This document shows positions 46,885 through 56,537 of a stretch of 64,000 bases of DNA, in pieces. Origin of the DNA: Streptomyces tuirus (GTDB lineage: Bacteria; Actinomycetota; Actinomycetes; Streptomycetales; Streptomycetaceae); contig JAGTPG010000002.1 in the NCBI GenBank assembly GCA_018195615.1, positions 5,325,501 to 5,389,500 of the forward strand, given 5' to 3'. Under the pieces are notes generated by a model that saw only the letters and a list, made by a program, of their open reading frames with translations, did not search any database and had not been told where the DNA came from. The position numbers and the translations under genes were made by a program. The number at the start of each line of letters is the position of its first letter. Within the stretch, counting starts at the first letter, position 1.

Positions 46885-48177
46885 GTGGGCCTTGTCGTGC
46901 AGAAGTACGGAGGCTCCTCCGTAGCCGATGCCGAGGGCATCAAGCGCGTCGCCAAGCGGATCGTGGAAGCGAAGCAGAACGGCAACCAGGTGGTTGCCGT
47001 CGTTTCCGCGATGGGCGACACGACGGACGAGCTGATCGATCTCGCCGAGCAGGTTTCCCCGATGCCTGCCGGGCGCGAGCTCGACATGCTGCTGACCGCC
47101 GGAGAGCGGATCTCCATGGCATTGCTGGCCATGGCGATCAAAAAGCTGGGCCACGAGGCCCAGTCGTTCACCGGCAGCCAGGCAGGTGTCATCACCGACT
47201 CGGTCCACAACAAAGCCCGGATCATCGACGTCACGCCGGGCCGGATCAAGACCTCGGTGGACGAGGGCAACATCGCGATCGTGGCCGGTTTCCAGGGCGT
47301 CAGCCAGGACACCAAGGACATCACCACCCTCGGCCGCGGCGGCTCCGACACCACGGCGGTGGCTCTCGCCGCCGCCCTCGACGCGGACGTCTGTGAGATC
47401 TACACCGACGTCGACGGCGTGTTCACCGCCGACCCGCGCGTGGTGAAGAAGGCCCGGAAGATCGACTGGATCTCCTTCGAGGACATGCTCGAACTGGCGG
47501 CGTCCGGGTCGAAGGTGCTGCTCCACCGTTGCGTGGAGTACGCCCGCCGGTACAACATTCCGATCCACGTCCGGTCCAGCTTCAGCGGACTGCAGGGCAC
47601 CTGGGTCAGCAGCGAGCCGATCGTCCAGAAGACGCAAGCGCAAGGGGAAAAGCAGGTGGAGCAGGCTCTCATCTCCGGTGTCGCGCACGACACCTCCGAG
47701 GCCAAGGTCACGGTCGTCGGTGTGCCGGACAAGCCGGGCGAGGCGGCCTCGATCTTCCGCACGATCGCCGACGCCGAGATCAACATCGACATGGTCGTGC
47801 AGAACGTGTCCGCCGCCTCCACGGGCCTGACGGACATCTCCTTCACGCTGCCGAAGACCGAGGGCCGCAAGGCCATCGACGCGCTGGAGAAGAACAAGGC
47901 CGGCATCGGCTTCGACTCGCTGCGCTACGACGACCAGATCGGCAAGATCTCCCTGGTCGGCGCGGGTATGAAGACCAACCCCGGGGTGACCGCGGACTTC
48001 TTCACCGCCCTGTCCGACGCGGGTGTGAACATCGAGCTGATCTCGACCTCCGAGATCCGTATCTCGGTCGTCACGCGTGCCGACGACGTGCCCGAGGCCG
48101 TCCGCGCCGTGCACTCCGCGTTCGGGCTCGACTCCGACAGCGACGAGGCCGTCGTCTACGGAGGCACCGGCCGCTGA
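46885..48177 (+). CDS. lysC: Aspartate kinase (alpha subunit, with internal beta start)
   Basis: 430 residues, GTG 46885 behind GAGGAG. It phosphorylates aspartate, the entry step to lysine/DAP, threonine and methionine. Kinase domain 1-245: VQKYGGSSVADAEGI, MLLTAGERISMALLAMAI, TTLGRGGSDTTAVALAAAL and YTDVDGVFTADPR. Two ACT domains follow (VTVVGVPDKPGEAASIFRTIADAEINIDMVVQNVS and SLVGAGMKTNPGVTADFFTALSDAGVNIELISTSEIRISVV), the usual site for Lys/Thr feedback. The stop overlaps the asd start by 1 nt, so lysC-asd is one operon. Confidence 0.95.
   Translation: MGLVVQKYGGSSVADAEGIKRVAKRIVEAKQNGNQVVAVVSAMGDTTDELIDLAEQVSPMPAGRELDMLLTAGERISMALLAMAIKKLGHEAQSFTGSQAGVITDSVHNKARIIDVTPGRIKTSVDEGNIAIVAGFQGVSQDTKDITTLGRGGSDTTAVALAAALDADVCEIYTDVDGVFTADPRVVKKARKIDWISFEDMLELAASGSKVLLHRCVEYARRYNIPIHVRSSFSGLQGTWVSSEPIVQKTQAQGEKQVEQALISGVAHDTSEAKVTVVGVPDKPGEAASIFRTIADAEINIDMVVQNVSAASTGLTDISFTLPKTEGRKAIDALEKNKAGIGFDSLRYDDQIGKISLVGAGMKTNPGVTADFFTALSDAGVNIELISTSEIRISVVTRADDVPEAVRAVHSAFGLDSDSDEAVVYGGTGR
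47656..48177 (+). CDS. Internal in-frame start: likely aspartate kinase beta subunit
   Basis: GTG 47656 is in frame with lysC and has AAGGGG (47642-47647) 8 nt upstream. It would give a 173-residue product starting VEQALISGVAHD and containing only the two ACT domains. Class alpha2-beta2 aspartokinases of Corynebacterium, Mycobacterium and Bacillus make their regulatory beta subunit this way, with a beta of about 170 residues, so length and site agree. Confidence 0.65.
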   Translation: MEQALISGVAHDTSEAKVTVVGVPDKPGEAASIFRTIADAEINIDMVVQNVSAASTGLTDISFTLPKTEGRKAIDALEKNKAGIGFDSLRYDDQIGKISLVGAGMKTNPGVTADFFTALSDAGVNIELISTSEIRISVVTRADDVPEAVRAVHSAFGLDSDSDEAVVYGGTGR

Positions 48178-49262
48178 TGGCCGACCTCCGACGGGTCGGC
48201 CCGACCGGCCGATCAGGCCGACCGACGCTCGCCGTCGTGGGAGCGACCGGAGCCGTCGGCACGGTCATGCTCCAGATCCTGTCCCAGCGGGCGGACATCT
48301 GGGGCGAGATCCGACTGATCGCCTCCCCGCGCTCGGCCGGCCGCAAGCTGGCCGTGCGCGGCGAGGAGACGGAGGTCGTGGCGCTCACCGAGGAGGCCTT
48401 CGACGGGGTCGACGTCGCCATGTTCGACGTCCCCGACGAGGTCGCCGAGCGGTGGGCGCCCGTCGCCGCCGCCAAGGGCGCGGTGGTGGTCGACAACTCG
48501 GGCACGTTCCGGATGGACCCGGACGTGCCCCTCGTCGTGCCCGAGGTCAACCCGCACGCCGTACGGATGCGGCCCCGCGGGATCATCGCCAACCCGAGCT
48601 GCACGACGCTCTCCATGATCGTGGCCCTGGGTGCCCTGCACGCCGAGTTCGGGCTGCGCGAGCTGGTCGTCTCCTCGTACCAGGCGGTCAGCGGCGCGGG
48701 CCGCGCGGGTGTGGCCACGCTGCGGCAGCAACTGTCCCTGGTCGCCGGTACGGAGCTGGGCACCAGCCCCGGTGACGTACGGCGGGCCGTGGGGGACAGC
48801 ACCGGGCCGTTCCCGGAGCCGGTCGCGCTGAACGTGGTGCCGTGGACCGGCACGGCGTGCGAGGACGGCTGGTCCTCCGAGGAGCTGAAGATCCGGGACG
48901 AGGCCCGCAAGATCCTCGGGCTGCCCCACCTGCCGGTGGCCGTCACCTGTGTCCGGGTGCCGGTGATCACCACGCACTCGGTGACCGTGCACGCCCGTTT
49001 CGAGGGCGAGGTCACCGTCGACAAGGCCCGCGAGATCCTCGCCACGGCGCCCGGTGTCGTGCTGTTCGACAACCCGGCCGCCGGGGAGTTCCCGACCCCC
49101 GCCGACGTGGTCGGCACCGACCCGACCTGGGTCGGACGGGTGCGGCGGGCGCTGGACGACCCCACCGCCCTGGAGCTCTTCGTGTGCGGGGACAACCTGC
49201 GCAAGGGCTCCGCGCTCAACACGGCGCAGATCGCCGAGGTGGTGGCGGCCGAGCTTTCGTGA
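48177..49262 (+). CDS. asd: Aspartate-semialdehyde dehydrogenase
   Basis: 361 residues, ATG 48177. It reduces aspartyl phosphate to aspartate semialdehyde with NADPH. Marks: LAVVGATGAVGTVMLQIL (NADP loop), RSAGRKLAVRGEE, VVVDNSGTFRMDPDVPLVVPEVN, IIANPSCTTLSMI with catalytic Cys 142, SSYQAVSGAGRAG, and VRVPVITTHSVTVHARF. The first 15 residues (VGPTGRSGRP) are a short non-conserved head. Coupled to lysC. Confidence 0.95.
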   Translation: MADLRRVGPTGRSGRPTLAVVGATGAVGTVMLQILSQRADIWGEIRLIASPRSAGRKLAVRGEETEVVALTEEAFDGVDVAMFDVPDEVAERWAPVAAAKGAVVVDNSGTFRMDPDVPLVVPEVNPHAVRMRPRGIIANPSCTTLSMIVALGALHAEFGLRELVVSSYQAVSGAGRAGVATLRQQLSLVAGTELGTSPGDVRRAVGDSTGPFPEPVALNVVPWTGTACEDGWSSEELKIRDEARKILGLPHLPVAVTCVRVPVITTHSVTVHARFEGEVTVDKAREILATAPGVVLFDNPAAGEFPTPADVVGTDPTWVGRVRRALDDPTALELFVCGDNLRKGSALNTAQIAEVVAAELS

Positions 49263-49339
49263 AGTTTCGCGGCGCCGAAAAGTCCCGGCCGTTGTCATAG
49301 GCGGTTTGTAGGATCTGTGTACGACATGTGAGCTGGTCG

Positions 49340-49353
49340 GTGGTCCGGACCAC
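49340..49353. promoter_or_regulatory. Perfect 14-bp palindrome GTGGTCCGGACCAC
   Basis: It is a fully symmetric dyad between the asd stop and the terminator, about 300 bp upstream of the sigma-factor gene. It could be a protein-binding site or form a small RNA hairpin at the transcript end. Confidence 0.45.
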
Positions 49354-49385
49354 TTGTCCCAGGCGCTTCGGCATCAAAGAATTGC

Positions 49386-49421
49386 CTCCCCGCCCTCCGC
49401 AACCGTGCGGAGGGCGGGGAG
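49386..49421 (+). terminator. asd operon terminator
   Basis: CTCCCCGCCCTCCGC (49386-49400) pairs perfectly over 15 bp with GCGGAGGGCGGGGAG (49407-49421), loop AACCGT, followed by CGTCTTT. The strongest hairpin in the window. Confidence 0.9.
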
Positions 49422-49658
49422 CGTCTTTGCGGTCACCTCTCGACCGTGAAAGCGCTTCATCAGGCGTGGGGACGCCTGGAACCGGACGTGGGGACGTCCG
49501 TTCACATTTGGACATAAGGGAAGAGCGGGACGCATGAGGGCATTTGATGCACCATCGGTTGTGCTGCCTGACGCGGGTAGACCGTCGACGGCGACGGTCG
49601 GCGTGAAAGTGATGCCCGGCACGTACAACCCTGACGGGGGTAGGCGTGTCCAACAGGC
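49422..49658. other. Leader/promoter region of the sigma-factor gene
   Basis: With the segment before the terminator, this makes a 396-bp gene-free gap. It contains short inverted pieces GGCGTGGGGACGCC (49462-49475) and GGACGTGGGGACGTCC (49484-49499), the second a clean hairpin GGACGT/ACGTCC. TAGGCGT near 49641 could be a -10. No convincing small gene; an ATG-initiated frame at 49534 has no support. Confidence 0.4.
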
Positions 49659-50333
49659 GTGGCAGAGGTACTCGACTTCAGCGCGGCACGCGGCACGGTC
49701 CTGCGACCGCCCCGTCCGGCGGCTTTCCGACCCCGCGTGCCCGGTACGCCCGGTGGCATGCCGGTGATCGCGCCCGTGCCCGCAGCGCGGCCGGCCCGCA
49801 TACCCAACCAGCGTGACGGCGCCGAGGACGGTGTCGCGGCCGGTACGACCGTCGACCACCTCACCGAGACCTACCGCGCGCACTACCGCTCGCTGCTCGG
49901 TCTCGCCGCCCTCCTCCTCGACGACACCGCCTCCTGCGAGGACGTCGTCCAGGAGGCCTTCATCCGGGTCCACTCGGCCCGCAAGCGGGTCCGGGACCCC
50001 GAGAAGACCCTGGCGTACCTGCGCCAGACGGTCGTCAACCTCTCGCGCTCGGCGCTGCGCCGCCGCATCCTCGGCCTGAAGCTGCTGTCGAAGCCCATGC
50101 CCGACATGGCGAGCGCCGAGGAAGGCGCCTACGACCAGCTGGAGCGCGACTCCCTCATCAACGCGATGAAGGGCCTGCAGCGCCGCCAGCGCGAGGTGCT
50201 GGTGCTGCGCTACTTCGCGGACATGACCGAGGCCCAGGTCGCCGAGACGCTCGGCATATCCCTGGGCTCGGTCAAGGCGTACGGCTCGCGCGGCATCGCG
50301 GCGCTCCGGCTGGCCATGGAGGCGTCGGCATGA
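49659..50333 (+). CDS. SigE-family ECF-type RNA polymerase sigma factor
   Basis: 224 residues, GTG 49659. The first 65 residues are a Pro/Ala-rich extension. Region 2: YRAHYRSLLGLAALLLDDTASCEDVVQEAFIRVHSARKRV, a linker, and region 4: LQRRQREVLVLRYFADMTEAQVAETLGISLGSVKAYGSRGIAALRLAME. This is the SigE-family ECF group of actinobacteria. The stop overlaps the start of a membrane partner gene, the usual sigma/anti-sigma layout. Confidence 0.85.
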   Translation: MAEVLDFSAARGTVLRPPRPAAFRPRVPGTPGGMPVIAPVPAARPARIPNQRDGAEDGVAAGTTVDHLTETYRAHYRSLLGLAALLLDDTASCEDVVQEAFIRVHSARKRVRDPEKTLAYLRQTVVNLSRSALRRRILGLKLLSKPMPDMASAEEGAYDQLERDSLINAMKGLQRRQREVLVLRYFADMTEAQVAETLGISLGSVKAYGSRGIAALRLAMEASA

Positions 50334-51491
50334 GCGCCGGAGGCGGCATGCGCCGTGACGGGCCCGACGGGCACGAGCCCGTCGAGCCGCCCGCGCCGAC
50401 AAGGCTGCACGCGCACCATCCGAAGCAATCGCACGCTGGGAACGGAACTGTGAACCACGGCCCCGACGACCAGGGCCCCAAGGGCCCGACTCGGACGAGC
50501 TGGACCTGCGCACCATGCTGCAGCAGGCGGTACAGGACGTGGAGCCGCGCGACGGCACCCTCGAGTATCTGCGGAAGGCGGTGCCCCAGCGGCGGACCCG
50601 CAAACGGCAGGCCGTCGTCGGTATGGCCGCCGCCGCGCTGTTCATCGGCACCGCCGTCCCCGCTCTGGTGCACGTCTCCAACGCCACCGGCTCCGACGCG
50701 AACCCCTCCGTCGCCGGCCACGCCTCGCAGACCCAGGGCGGCGCGAGCGAGGGCAAGGGCCCCGACGGCGGTGAGAGCACCGCGGGCGGCACCGCCGGCA
50801 AGCCCGAGGGCAAGGAGAAGGGCGACAAGAAGGAGAAGGAGAAGGGCAAGGAGGCGAGCGCGGGCGCGTCCACCGGCGCGTCACAGGGCGCCGACCCCTC
50901 CTCCAGCACGGCCGCCGGCATCCAGGCGTGCACCGCGGCCCAGCTCGGCCCCGCCGCCGCAAGCAGCGCCGCCCCCGACTCCACCGGCGCGGTCTACGGC
51001 TCCTTCCGCGTCACCAACGTCTCCGCGGTGAGCTGTACGGTCACCGACCCCGGCTCGGTGGGCGCGCTGCCGCAGGGCGCGGCCGACGCCACCAAGATCG
51101 GCACCGCCCGGCACACGGCCGGGGACGCGGCGGCCGGCCTGCCCGACCCGTCCCTGGAGGTGGCCCAGCTGGTGCTCCAGCCGGGCGCCGCCTACGACGT
51201 GAAGTTCGCCTGGGTCCCCTCGGAGACCTGCCCCCGGCCGGCGGCGGCAGCGTCGGCGGCCCCGACCCCAGCCCCGACCCCACGCCCTCGGAGGACACCG
51301 CGGCCACGGCCGGCACCTCCACCGGCGGCGACACCGGCACGGCCCCGCAGCTGGCCAGGGAGGACGGCACGGTCGACGGGAGCGTGGCGGTGACGTACAC
51401 GCCGGCGACCGGTTCCGGCGCGGCCTCGGTCACCGTGCCCAACGCGTGCGCGGGGACCGTGTACTGGACCGGTGTGCTGGCGGGCTCGTAG
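50330..51491 (+). CDS. Membrane partner of the sigma factor (putative anti-sigma/sensor)
   Basis: 387 residues with bases restored near 50492 and 51237. ATG 50330 overlaps the sigma stop; an in-frame GTG at 50450 giving NHGPDDQGPKGP is the alternative start. Cytosolic part DELDLRTMLQQAVQDVEPRDGTLEYLRKAVPQRRTRKRQAV is short and helical, without a clear zinc-binding HxxxCxxC motif. One membrane helix (GMAAAALFIGTAVPALVHV). A Lys/Glu/Gly-rich linker (EGKEKGDKKEKEKGKE) leads to an exterior domain CTAAQLGPAAASS, VYGSFRVTNVSAVSCTVTDPGS, resembling DUF4232. A role as anti-sigma is inferred from coupling. Confidence 0.65.
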
Positions 51492-51521
51492 AGCGAAGCA
51501 GAGCAGAGCGAAGGGGCGCGG

Positions 51522-52316
51522 TCAGACGGCCGGCGCCCGCTGCTCCTCCTCCTCTTGCACGAGGCCCAGTTCCGCGTCCCGCGCGAACTCCACCTCGCGG
51601 CGCAGCAGCCGGAACCACATGAAGATCACGAAGCCGACGAAGGCGAACCACTCGGCGGTGTAGCCGAGGTTCTGGAACGCCTTCAGGTCCAGCCCCGTGT
51701 CCGGCGGGGCGCTCGCGGGCACGGCCTTCATGCCCGAGTCGCCCTTGGCCAGCGTGACCCACGCGTCGTACACGTCGTACGGCACCAGGTTCACCAGCGA
51801 GGCCGCGCTGATCGCCGCGGTCTGCCCGGACGGCAGGCCGCCCTGCGCGCTGACGCCGTTGTCGCCCGGGCTCTCGGACGCCTGGAGCGCACCGGTCACG
51901 GTGACCTCACCGGTGGGCGGGGCGGGCGCCCTGTCCGCGTCGGCGGCACCCGGCAGCCAGCCGCGCACCACCGGCAGTGCCTCGCCGGAGTCGGTGCGCA
52001 ACAGCGTCAGGACGTAGAAGCCCTCCTTGCCGTCGAGCTCCCGCCCGGGCACCAGCAGCTGCTTGCCGTAGCGGCCGGTCGCGGTGACCTGCTTGCCCGA
52101 CGTGGCCTTGGTCACCGGCAGGAGCTCGGCCAGGGGCCGGGGCGCCTCGTGGCGGGCCGCGGAGACCTGCTCGGTCGCGGTGCGGTGGTCCTGCACACGG
52201 TCCTCGAACCGGCCCAGCTGCCAGGACCCCATGAAGATGCAGAAGGGGATGGACAACAGTACGAAGACGTTGATCCCCCACCAACGGGGCGTCAGCAGAA
52301 ACCGGTACACACCCAT
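51522..52316 (-). CDS. SURF1-family protein
   Basis: 264 residues, ATG 52316. Two membrane helices flank an exterior domain: WWGINVFVLLSIPFCIFMGSWQLGRFEDR at the start (the SURF1 W-Q-x-x-R/K motif) and AEWFAFVGFVIFMWFRLLRRE near the end. Between are VTATGRYGKQLLVPGRELDGKEGFYVLTLL, LPVVRGWLPGA and VTVTGALQASE. SURF1 assists heme a insertion during assembly of aa3 cytochrome c oxidase. The oxidase genes are not in this window. Confidence 0.9.
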   Translation of the reverse strand: MGVYRFLLTPRWWGINVFVLLSIPFCIFMGSWQLGRFEDRVQDHRTATEQVSAARHEAPRPLAELLPVTKATSGKQVTATGRYGKQLLVPGRELDGKEGFYVLTLLRTDSGEALPVVRGWLPGAADADRAPAPPTGEVTVTGALQASESPGDNGVSAQGGLPSGQTAAISAASLVNLVPYDVYDAWVTLAKGDSGMKAVPASAPPDTGLDLKAFQNLGYTAEWFAFVGFVIFMWFRLLRREVEFARDAELGLVQEEEEQRAPAV

Positions 52317-52479
52317 ACGGTACGGGGCTGCCGGGCGGACCCGGCCCGCGGGGTCGGGCCGCCGCTCGGTACGCGCTTTCCGTTCCTTCCGGCCTGCTGA
52401 GAAGGGGGACCGGTGGAAGTTGTCCACAGGCTGAGCACCTCGCCAGCGAATTGTCGGTGAGGGCGGGCAGACTGGGGCC

Positions 52480-54347
52480 ATGACTGAGAGCAACGGGTCC
52501 GACGCGCGGGATCTGCGGGACCAGCACGAGCGAGTGGTACAGGCGGGACAGCAGGAGCGGATGCCCGACTGGGAGAAGCGCTTCCGGGCGCCCCGGGTGT
52601 CCCTGCCCGACTGGGCGGAGGACGCGCCCGACCGCTCCCTGTTCGTGTCCAACGCGACGGGGACGTACGAGCTGTACGCCTGGGACCGGTCGACGGGCGA
52701 GCAGCGCCAGGTGACGGACCGGCCGAACGGCACGACGGACGGTGTGCTGTCCCCGGACGGCGCGTGGATCTGGTGGTTCGACGACAAGGACGGCGACGAG
52801 TTCGGCGTCTGGCGCCGCCAGCCCTTCACGGGCGGCGCGGACGACCTCGCCGCCGAGGGGCTCGACGCCTCCTACCCGGCGGGCCTCGCCCTCGGCCGCG
52901 ACGGCCGTACGGCGGTGGTGGGCCGCTCGACGGACGAGGACGGCACGACGATCCACCTCGTCCGCACCGGCTCGGACCCGGTGGAGATCTACCGCCACCG
53001 CGAGTCGGCCGGCGTCGGCGACCTCTCCCACGACGGTTCGCTCATCGCCATCGAGCACACCGAGCACGGCGACGCGATGCACTCGGCCCTGCGCGTCCTG
53101 CGCCCCGACGGCTCGGCGGTCGCCGACCTCGACGACACCGAGGGCGGTACGCGCGAGCTCGGCCTCGAGGTCCTCGGCTTCGCCCCGGTCGACGGCGACA
53201 CCCGCCTCCTCATCGGCCACCAGCGCCGGGGCCGCTGGGAGCCCCTGGTGTGGGACGTGGCCTCCGGCGAGGAGACGGACCTGGTGCTGGAGCTTCCCGG
53301 TGACGTCAGCGCCGAGTGGTACCCGGACGGCACCGGTCTGCTCATCGCGCACAGCTTCGAGGCCCGCAGCGAGCTGTTCCGCTACGACCTGGCGAGCCGC
53401 GCGCTGGTGGAGATCCCGACCCCGTCGGGCACGGTGTCCGGTGCGACGGCCCGGCCCGACGGCAGCGTGGAGTACCTCTGGTCCTCGGCCGCCGAGCCGT
53501 CGGCGGTCCGCTCCACGGCGGGCGGTGTGGTCCTCGACCCGCCCGGCATGAAGTCGCCCGGCTCCGTGCCGGTGGAGGACGTGTGGGTGGAGGGCCCCGG
53601 GGCCGCATCCACGCACTGGTCCAGAAGCCCGCGGGCTCCACCGGCCCGCTCCCCACCGTGTTCGACATCCACGGCGGCCCGACCTGGCACGACAGCGACT
53701 CCTTCGCGGCGGGCCCGGCGGCCTGGGTCGACCACGGCTACGCGGTGGTCCGGGTCAACTACCGCGGCTCGACCGGCTACGGCCGTGCCTGGACGGACGC
53801 GCTGAAGCACCGGGTGGGCCTCATCGAACTGGAGGACATCGCCGCTGTCCGCGAATGGGCCGTCACCTCCGGCCTCGCCGACCCCGGCCGTCTCGTCCTC
53901 ACGGGCGGCTCCTGGGGCGGCTACCTCACCCTCCTCGGCCTCGGCGTCCAGCCCGACGCGTGGACGCTCGGCATCGCGGCGGTTCCCGTCGCCGACTACG
54001 TCACGGCGTACCACGACGAGATGGAAGCGCTGAAGGCGATGGACCGCACGCTCCTCGGCGGCACGCCCGAGGAGGTGCCCGACCGCTTCGAGGCGTCCTC
54101 CCCGATCACCTACGTCGACCAGGTCAAGGCACCGGTCTACATCTCGGCCGGCGTCAACGATCCCCGCTGCCCCATCCGGCAGATCGAGAACTACGTCAAA
54201 CGGCTCGAGGCGAGAGGGGCGGTGCACGAGGTGTACCGCTATGACGCGGGGCACGGGTCGTTGGTGGTGGACGAGCGGATCAAGCAGGTGCGGTTGGAGC
54301 TGGAGTTCGCTGAGAGGCACTTGAGGGGGGTGCCGGGCGCCCAGTAG
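52480..54347 (+). CDS. S9-family prolyl oligopeptidase-type peptidase
   Basis: 622 residues with one base restored near 53603. CAGACT ends 6 nt before ATG 52480. N-terminal beta-propeller (about 45-370): LFVSNATGTYELYAWDRSTGEQRQVTDRP, VLSPDGAWIWWFDDKDGDEFGVWR. C-terminal hydrolase: VFDIHGGPTWHDSDSF, VRVNYRGSTGYGRAW, nucleophile Ser near 477 in LTGGSWGGYLTLL, Asp in AGVNDPRCP and His in YDAGHGSLV. No signal peptide, so it acts on peptides inside the cell. Confidence 0.9.
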
Positions 54348-54461
54348 CTCGGGGGTGGGGGTGGTTCGGCGGCTGCGGGTGTGCTGCGCCTGATCGCGCA
54401 GTTCCCCGCGCCCCTTGGGTTGCTTCGCAACGCGGCGTTACGCGCGCTAGCCGCGCCGTCC

Positions 54462-54541
54462 GCGGGCAGTCGTGCCGCTGGCGCGGCACGGGTGGGCGCG
54501 GGCGGCACCCCGCTGCGCCGGGTTGCGCAATGCCCCGGCCC
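54462..54541 (+). repeat. Intergenic repeat, copy 2 (plus orientation)
   Basis: Matches the reverse complement of 13801-13881 over about 80 bp. It lies in the 249-bp gap between convergent genes, next to a GCGCAGTTCCCCGCGCCCC block at 54399 that I recognise as common between Streptomyces genes. Confidence 0.7.
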
Positions 54542-54563
54542 CAGCCCCGACGCCGCGCACCTT

Positions 54564-54600
54564 GTGACGCCGAGCCGTGAAGTACACCGCTCGGCGTCAC
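54564..54600. terminator. Bidirectional terminator between the peptidase and RCK genes
   Basis: GTGACGCCGAGC (54564-54575) pairs perfectly with GCTCGGCGTCAC (54589-54600), 13-nt loop. The right arm includes the stop codon of the minus-strand gene. Confidence 0.7.
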
Positions 54601-56537
54601 GCCCCCGCCCGCTCCCGCCGCCTCCGCCCCAGCAACTCCGCCAACCCCCGCCGCGTCGCCGCCAGCACCACCCGGTCCCCAGCCCCCAGCACATACGTAG
54701 GAGGCAGATCCCACACCAGCCCCGCTGCCGGCGCACCGTCGTCCTCCGAGCCCTCTCCTTCACCCCGCCGCCCCCCGGAGGGCGCCGTGTTGAGCGCCAG
54801 CACCCGCCACGCCCCGGCCCGGAACGCCTCCCCGACGGTCCGCCCCTCCAACTGCGGATGCCCGGCCACATCCACCTCCGCGAACAGCAGCACCCGCCGC
54901 TCCACCGGGATCGCCCCCAGGATCTGCCGCCCCATCATCGCCCCGGCGAACGCGGGCGCGGCCAGATGGGACACACTCCGGCTCCGGGTCAGCGCGAACG
55001 GATGCGCGGCCCGCAGCGTGCGATACACGGCCGTCGCGAAGTCGTCGTCGTACAGCCGCAGCACCACCCGCAGATCGGGCCGCACCGACCTGGCGTACAG
55101 CGAGGCCTCCAGGTTCGTCGTGTCCACACTGGTCAGCGCCAGCAGCGCATGAGCCCGATGGATCTTCGCGGCCTCCAGCACGCCTTCCTGCGTGACATCC
55201 CCGAGCACCACCGGCACCCGCAGCCGCCGGGCCGTGGCCATGCCCCTGGCGTCCGGATCGGACTCGACGCACACCACGGGAATGTGCAGCTCGCGCAGCC
55301 GCGTCAGCACCCGCGTCCCGATCTTGCCGAGCCCGAGCAGCACCACGTGCCCGCCGAGCCCCCGTGGCGGCTTCCGCAGGGCGGACGCGCTGCGGAACGT
55401 GCCCAGCGCCTCCAGCACCGCAGCCAGCAGCACCGGCAGCAGCAGCAACCCGACCAGCCCGGACAGCAGTTGAAGCACCTGCTCACCGGTCGACTCGTGG
55501 AACGCGGGATCGTTGATGCCGAACAGGTCGAGCAGGGTGACGTACGTCGCGTACAGCGGATGCTCACCGGTCACGAGCGTCAAGGCGACGGCGAGCGCCA
55601 GCACACACCCCACCAGCCCCGCCAGCGACCACCGCAGCCGGCGCGAGAACAGCGAGGCGAACGGCGGCACACCGCCCCGCCCGGCGGGCAGGGACGGGCC
55701 GGAGTACGACACCTGCTCCAGGACAACGGTCCCGCGCCCGGTCGCCGACGCCACCGCCATCTCGTCCGGCAGCAGCTGCGGCCCCTGCTCCCCGCTGCCC
55801 TCCGAACCGTCCGCGCCCGCCGGGTCGTTGCTCGTCGCGGACAGCAGCGCCAGGGTGCACAGCCCCGGGTCGGCCACCTCGCCCTGCCGCGGCGGCTGCC
55901 GCTCCACGGCCCGCAGGACGAGCCCCTCCGTCTGCACGACCTTGCTGGTGCCGACGAGAGCCGTGGCGGCCAGCGCGGGCGCGGCCGTGTCGGCGTCGGA
56001 CAGTACGGTCGTCGACGCGTCGAGGCCCGTGCCCGGTCCCGTCCCGGAGGCCACCGCCGCCGTCTGGTCGAGCAGTTCCTCGATGTGCTGCCCCAACCGC
56101 CGGTTGTAGAGCCGGAGTACGAGCCGGAGCCGGGGGTTGAGGCGGCGGGCGGTGAGGGCGGCGCGGATGTTGGTCTCGTCGTCGTCGTAGACGAGCGCCA
56201 GTGCCGCCGCCCGGTCGGCCCCCACGTCGGTGAGCACGGCCTCGGTGACCTCGGCGGCCTCCACCACCTGCTCGTTCGCGGCGGGTTCGGCGCCGCCCGC
56301 GCCCGCCCGGTTGACGGCGGCGCTGACCCGGTCGAGCAGGGCCGCCGAGGCGGCCCGGGCCCGTCCGACGACCGGCTGCCGCACCCGGCGGCCCGAGGGC
56401 GGCACCACGAGCGTGACCTGTTCGCCGTAGACCCCGCGGAGTTCGGCGGCCAGCCGGTGCGCGAGCCCGTCGTCACCGCACACGATCATGTGCGTGGCCG
56501 GATCACCTGGCTGACCTTGGTTCGGAACGCTCCCCAC
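54597..56537 (-). CDS. Two-RCK (TrkA_N) membrane protein, ion-channel-like
   Basis: 646 residues from GTG 56537; ATG 56489 (MIVCGDDGLAHRL) is the alternative. RCK-like domain 1: HMIVCGDDGLAHRLAAELRG, ALALVYDDDETNIRAALTARRLNPRLRLVLRLYN. Central part has a membrane helix (LRWSLAGLVGCVLALAVALTLV), a pore-like stretch near YATYVTLLDLFGIND and a second helix (LLSGLVGLLLLPVLLAAVLEAL). RCK domain 2: HVVLLGLGKIGTRVLTRLRE (Rossmann GxGxxG), VVLGDVTQEGVLEAAKIHRAHALLALTSVDTTNLEASL, then a TrkA_C-like end. This resembles CASTOR/POLLUX-type channels, so ligand-gated K+ or Ca2+ flow is the best guess. Confidence 0.75.
   Translation of the reverse strand: MGSVPNQGQPGDPATHMIVCGDDGLAHRLAAELRGVYGEQVTLVVPPSGRRVRQPVVGRARAASAALLDRVSAAVNRAGAGGAEPAANEQVVEAAEVTEAVLTDVGADRAAALALVYDDDETNIRAALTARRLNPRLRLVLRLYNRRLGQHIEELLDQTAAVASGTGPGTGLDASTTVLSDADTAAPALAATALVGTSKVVQTEGLVLRAVERQPPRQGEVADPGLCTLALLSATSNDPAGADGSEGSGEQGPQLLPDEMAVASATGRGTVVLEQVSYSGPSLPAGRGGVPPFASLFSRRLRWSLAGLVGCVLALAVALTLVTGEHPLYATYVTLLDLFGINDPAFHESTGEQVLQLLSGLVGLLLLPVLLAAVLEALGTFRSASALRKPPRGLGGHVVLLGLGKIGTRVLTRLRELHIPVVCVESDPDARGMATARRLRVPVVLGDVTQEGVLEAAKIHRAHALLALTSVDTTNLEASLYARSVRPDLRVVLRLYDDDFATAVYRTLRAAHPFALTRSRSVSHLAAPAFAGAMMGRQILGAIPVERRVLLFAEVDVAGHPQLEGRTVGEAFRAGAWRVLALNTAPSGGRRGEGEGSEDDGAPAAGLVWDLPPTYVLGAGDRVVLAATRRGLAELLGRRRRERAGA

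Noticed and set aside
49534..49767. Small gene between asd and the sigma factor
   Set aside because: The frame is open but has poor codon pattern, no ribosome site, and overlaps the sigma-factor start region.
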